Assembly (NCBI GenBank): GCA_945879625.1
Contig: CAMCVA010000002.1
Coordinates: 1-64,000 of the forward strand
Direction of reading: 5' to 3'
Source: Flavobacterium psychrophilum
Lineage (GTDB): Bacteria > Bacteroidota > Bacteroidia > Flavobacteriales > Flavobacteriaceae
Length of the DNA: 64,000 nt
The notes below the pieces were generated by a model. It saw only the letters and a program-made list of their open reading frames with translations. It was not told the origin of the DNA and searched no databases. Position numbers and translations under genes: made by a program. The first letter of the stretch is position 1. Every line of letters begins with the position of its first letter. Positions 61,043-64,000 of the stretch are shown here, piece after piece.

Positions 61043-61328
61043 GTGGCGTCTTCCTGCCATGAAACATAAAAAACATTTTGTTTTAACAATAGGATTCTAT
61101 GTGTTTTCTTGCTGTAAATAAAAAATTTATAACTCCCTAAAAAGCGTTTAAATAATTCGTCTTCCGATTTTTTTGGTGACGGCTTTTTAAAAAAATTCAT
61201 TCCGTTTTAATCAAATATAACCCTGAATTGTGCCATTTATAGTACTTTTTTTGCTTTGTGTCGAAAAAAAGATGGGGTAAAGACCAAATTATTTACATTC
61301 GCCACCCAATTAAATAACATATAAAAGG
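61043..61328. other. intergenic region before the CotH gene
   Basis: 286 bp of AT-rich sequence with no supported gene. A weak -7 (TACATTCG, 61294-61301) is the best promoter guess for the gene at 61329. The stretch near 61180 (GACGGCTTTTTAAAA) has no matching arm for a terminator. Confidence 0.4.
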
Positions 61329-64000
61329 ATGAAAAAAATTACCCCGTTTTTGATTGCCTTGCTTTTACTTTGTTTTATTCCTACTGTACAAAGCCAAGTG
61401 GTAATTAATGAAGTGCTGAGCTCCAACTCCAGTGTATTGGCCGACGAAAATGGCTCCTACGAAGATTGGGTTGAATTGTATAACCGCGGCGCTTCAACTG
61501 TAAACCTCAATGGCTACGGCCTCTCAGACGATGCAGATTTGCCGCTCAAATGGACTTTTCCAAATGTGTCTATGGGCGCCGGACAATACCTGTTGGTGTG
61601 GTGTTCAGATAAAAACCGCCGTGTACCTGGAAGCCCGTTGCACACCAATTTCAAAGTTACCTCAGAGGGAGAAGCAATAATCCTATCAACAGCTGCAGGT
61701 GTTTTGGTAAATAACAGTCCAGAAACCGAAACCTTGCAAAACATTTCTATTGGACGTTCACCCAACGGAACCGGGAGCTTCTTGTTTTTTAGCATTCCTA
61801 CTCCTAATGCAGCCAATACTACACCCAGTTATTCTGAGACCTTGCAGGCACCGGTATTTTCACAAAGTTCTGGATTTGTAACCACTGGATTTAGCCTAAC
61901 TATTTCTACAACTGTACCGGGTGCGAGCATCATTTATACCCTCGACGGTTCGGAGCCCAAATCGACCAATTTGGGCGGAACAACTTATTCGTATAAAAAC
62001 CAATACCCCGAAGTGTTTGGCCAAGTTTCTGGTCCGTTGCTCAGCAAAAGTTTTCAAACGATAAGCTATACGGGGCCAATTGCCATTGCCGATCGTTCGG
62101 CTTTGCCCAATAAATTAGCAAATATTTCCACCACCTATAACGCCGATCCCTCCTATTATATGCCGACCAACCCGATTTACAAAGGAACTGTGGTGCGTGC
62201 CAAAGTAATTAAACCAGGCGCTTTAGACAGCCAAACCATTACCCGTTCCTATTTTATAAGTCCTTCGGGTGTCAATCGTTTTTCGTTGCCGGTGGTTTCG
62301 ATTAGCATAGACGAAAATAAATTTTTTGACTACAATAATGGGGTTTATGTAGCTGGCGCCGATTTTGAGACCTGGCGTAATGCTAATCCAGCCGACAATG
62401 CAGATTGGGAAACAAATAACGGAAACTTCTATAGAACCGGAATTGCCAACGAAAAAGTGGGGAATATATCTTATCTCGTAAACGGAACTGAAGTACTCAA
62501 CCAAGATGCCGGTTTCCGAATTCACGGGGGTATTTCTCGTAGGTACCAACTTAAATCGCTCAATGTCTATGCCTGTTCAGAATACGGCGAAAATAGTTTT
62601 GACTACCCATTATTTAACGAATTAAACGTTGACGAATTTTCGAGCTTTGTGTTGCGTAATTCGGGAGGCGATTTTCAAAACACGATGTTTAGAGACGCCT
62701 TAAACCAAGCCATCTTGAAATCCTTCCGACCCGAAAAAGAAGCCTATCAGCCCACTGTTTCGTTTTTGAATGGAGAATTCTGGGGAATTTTAAACCTAAG
62801 AGATCGCTACAGTTCTGACTACTTTAAACGCACCTACAATGCCGATGCGGTGGATTATTTAGAAAATGAGGGTGTCGTGCAAGAGGGTGATAATGTAAAA
62901 TATACCGAACTAATGAATTATTTGAATGCAAATTCATTGGTTACAACTGCAAATTATGACTACATCAAAACCCAGGTAGATACAGAAAACTTTGCCGATT
63001 ACTACATCGGGAACATCTTTATGCTCAACGAAGACTGGTTGAACAACAACGTCAATTTTTGGCGAAACAAAATACCCGTAAACAATCTGGGCGCCGCAAA
63101 TGGTTTAGATGGTAGATGGCGTTGGGCTTTTCACGACATGGACAATACCATGGGGTATGTTTTTGGTGAAATTGATGCCAATAATTTAGCCATCGCAAAT
63201 ACATATGAAACAGCTCCATACAACAGAGAATGGTCTACTCGACTTTTTCGAAAAATACTAGAAAACACAGAGTTCAAAACCTACTTCATCAACCGTTTTG
63301 CCGATGCCTTGAACACCACTTTCTTGCCTACCAGAACCGTTGGAATCATGCAAAATATGAAGGCGGTAATTTTTCCTACTATCCCCGAACACATTGCCCG
63401 CTGGAAATCACCAGCGGTAATTGGTGACTACAACTGGTACATCGGATACCAAACTGGCTTCTTTAATCAAAGGCCTGCGTTTCAACGCGATCACATCCGT
63501 TCGGTGTTTAATATCTCAGCAAATATCAACACAACACTTGACGTGTCGAGTTCCGATCATGGATACATCAAAATGAACACCATTGACATCAAAGAAGGAA
63601 CTGACGGAATTACCTCCTACCCGTATCCTTGGACAGGAATTTATTTTTCAGAAATTCCAGTAAAACTGAAAGCCATTGCCTACCCCGGATATGTATTTAG
63701 TCACTGGACTGGGGCGTCATCGAGCACCAATCCTGAAATCACCATAAACTCGGCCAGTAGTTTTTCGGTAACCGCTGTGTATATGCCTGAAGCAGCTCCG
63801 TCAAGCCAACCAATTTATGCGTGGTTTATGAATTCGGCTATTGCCAATAATGAGCCCTTAACAACCTTAACCTCAACTTATAAAACTGGAGCAACTGACG
63901 GTGTATTAACCTATCAGTCTTGCTTGAGTGGATATCCATTTACAGCTGCATCTCCCAGTTGGAGAAAAGCGTCTATGGAGCGAAGAAACAGCCCAACAGA
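61329..64000 (+). CDS. secreted CotH kinase/lamin-tail domain protein (C-terminus outside window)
   Basis: At least 890 residues, open at the window edge. A signal peptide (ending TVQSQ) is followed by a lamin-tail domain at about 20-115 (VINEVLSSNSSVLADENGSY, WVELYNRGASTVNLNGYGLSD). Then a chitobiase C-terminal-like bacterial domain (TISTTVPGASIIYTLDGSEP near 197) and a CotH kinase-like domain from about 315: FSLPVVSISIDENKFF, GFRIHGGISRRYQLKSLN, FRDALNQAI, EFWGILNLRDRYSSDYF and WRWAFHDMDNTMGY with the Asp-x-Asp metal site. Later repeats resemble a Bacteroidota surface module. CotH-like proteins phosphorylate secreted proteins. A T9SS end domain is expected beyond the edge, not seen. Confidence 0.87.
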   Translation, partial: MKKITPFLIALLLLCFIPTVQSQVVINEVLSSNSSVLADENGSYEDWVELYNRGASTVNLNGYGLSDDADLPLKWTFPNVSMGAGQYLLVWCSDKNRRVPGSPLHTNFKVTSEGEAIILSTAAGVLVNNSPETETLQNISIGRSPNGTGSFLFFSIPTPNAANTTPSYSETLQAPVFSQSSGFVTTGFSLTISTTVPGASIIYTLDGSEPKSTNLGGTTYSYKNQYPEVFGQVSGPLLSKSFQTISYTGPIAIADRSALPNKLANISTTYNADPSYYMPTNPIYKGTVVRAKVIKPGALDSQTITRSYFISPSGVNRFSLPVVSISIDENKFFDYNNGVYVAGADFETWRNANPADNADWETNNGNFYRTGIANEKVGNISYLVNGTEVLNQDAGFRIHGGISRRYQLKSLNVYACSEYGENSFDYPLFNELNVDEFSSFVLRNSGGDFQNTMFRDALNQAILKSFRPEKEAYQPTVSFLNGEFWGILNLRDRYSSDYFKRTYNADAVDYLENEGVVQEGDNVKYTELMNYLNANSLVTTANYDYIKTQVDTENFADYYIGNIFMLNEDWLNNNVNFWRNKIPVNNLGAANGLDGRWRWAFHDMDNTMGYVFGEIDANNLAIANTYETAPYNREWSTRLFRKILENTEFKTYFINRFADALNTTFLPTRTVGIMQNMKAVIFPTIPEHIARWKSPAVIGDYNWYIGYQTGFFNQRPAFQRDHIRSVFNISANINTTLDVSSSDHGYIKMNTIDIKEGTDGITSYPYPWTGIYFSEIPVKLKAIAYPGYVFSHWTGASSSTNPEITINSASSFSVTAVYMPEAAPSSQPIYAWFMNSAIANNEPLTTLTSTYKTGATDGVLTYQSCLSGYPFTAASPSWRKASMERRNSPT

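Noticed and set aside
61514-62549. Minus-strand frames inside the CotH gene
   Set aside because: Antisense to a continuous coding region with recognisable domains.
1-64000. A complete phage-defence island, toxin-antitoxin pair or integrated element
   Set aside because: No integrase, transposase, restriction or toxin-antitoxin pair was recognised; the only defence-like domain is the single AlbA_2 protein in a metabolic operon.

Overview
The window is a compact, moderately AT-rich chromosomal segment from a member of the Bacteroidota, almost certainly Flavobacteriaceae (Flavobacterium-like). The evidence is type IX secretion: a T9SS type A sorting domain and the T9SS/gliding lipoprotein SprE/PorW. 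There are also Bacteroidota-style promoters (TAnnTTTG at -7, TTTG near -33), a large TonB-dependent receptor with a carboxypeptidase-regulatory-like N-terminus, and several families largely confined to this group (DUF4292, DUF4254, DUF5689, DUF6168, DUF6341, DUF6427, DUF6646). The ATP synthase cluster lacks atpD and atpC. No tRNA, rRNA, CRISPR, phage or insertion sequence was seen.

Layout. (1) 1-3617, minus strand: a three-gene translationally coupled operon (short T9SS protein, outer-membrane-type protein, collagen-like Gly-X-Y protein cut by the window edge), a repeat-rich intergenic region and a DUF6646 protein. (2) 3650-7260: a metallophosphoesterase, divergent from a three-gene plus-strand operon of a small secreted protein, a two-lobed DTG/DSG aspartyl protease with PDZ domain, and a helical exported protein. 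(3) 7339-12905, minus: a probable six-gene operon with an endonuclease/exonuclease/phosphatase, 3-hydroxyanthranilate dioxygenase, an ALDH7-type dehydrogenase, a small lipoprotein, an SDR and an AlbA_2 protein. It diverges from (4) 13021-17839: a TonB-dependent receptor and two surface lipoproteins. (5) 18003-24455: TPR protein, recA, plsC, trpS, dprA, an HU/SPOR protein and an acyl-CoA thioesterase. (6) 30906-24456, minus: flippase, dut, nucleotidyltransferase, TPR, DUF4292 and EnvC-like genes, a cell-envelope cluster. (7) 40065-31029, minus: sprE, bactofilin, AtpI-like, DUF6168, then atpB-E-F-H-A-G. (8) 40260-46173: housekeeping genes (reductase, GT9, DUF4254, upp, DUF6427, DUF6341, purD). 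(9) 46292-61042: an exopolysaccharide/O-antigen locus in two converging halves, with priming transferase, UXS, WecB, glycosyltransferases, two polymerase-like proteins, a flippase and an acyltransferase. (10) 61329-end: a large secreted CotH/lamin-tail protein, truncated by the window.

The most notable non-gene signals are three. First, intergenic arrays run in strict 7- or 8-nt steps, sit just downstream of stop codons and often fold back on themselves; the clearest are inside the atp operon. Second, a 27-bp box (one mismatch) sits at exactly the same distance from the -7 element upstream of two unrelated secreted-protein genes 13.5 kb apart, where the usual -33 element is missing. Third, six convergent gene pairs overlap or abut at their stop codons, leaving no room for a terminator. 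The aspartyl-protease operon driven by one copy of the box is the best candidate for an undescribed system. All functional statements rest on reading motifs by eye; no database search was run.
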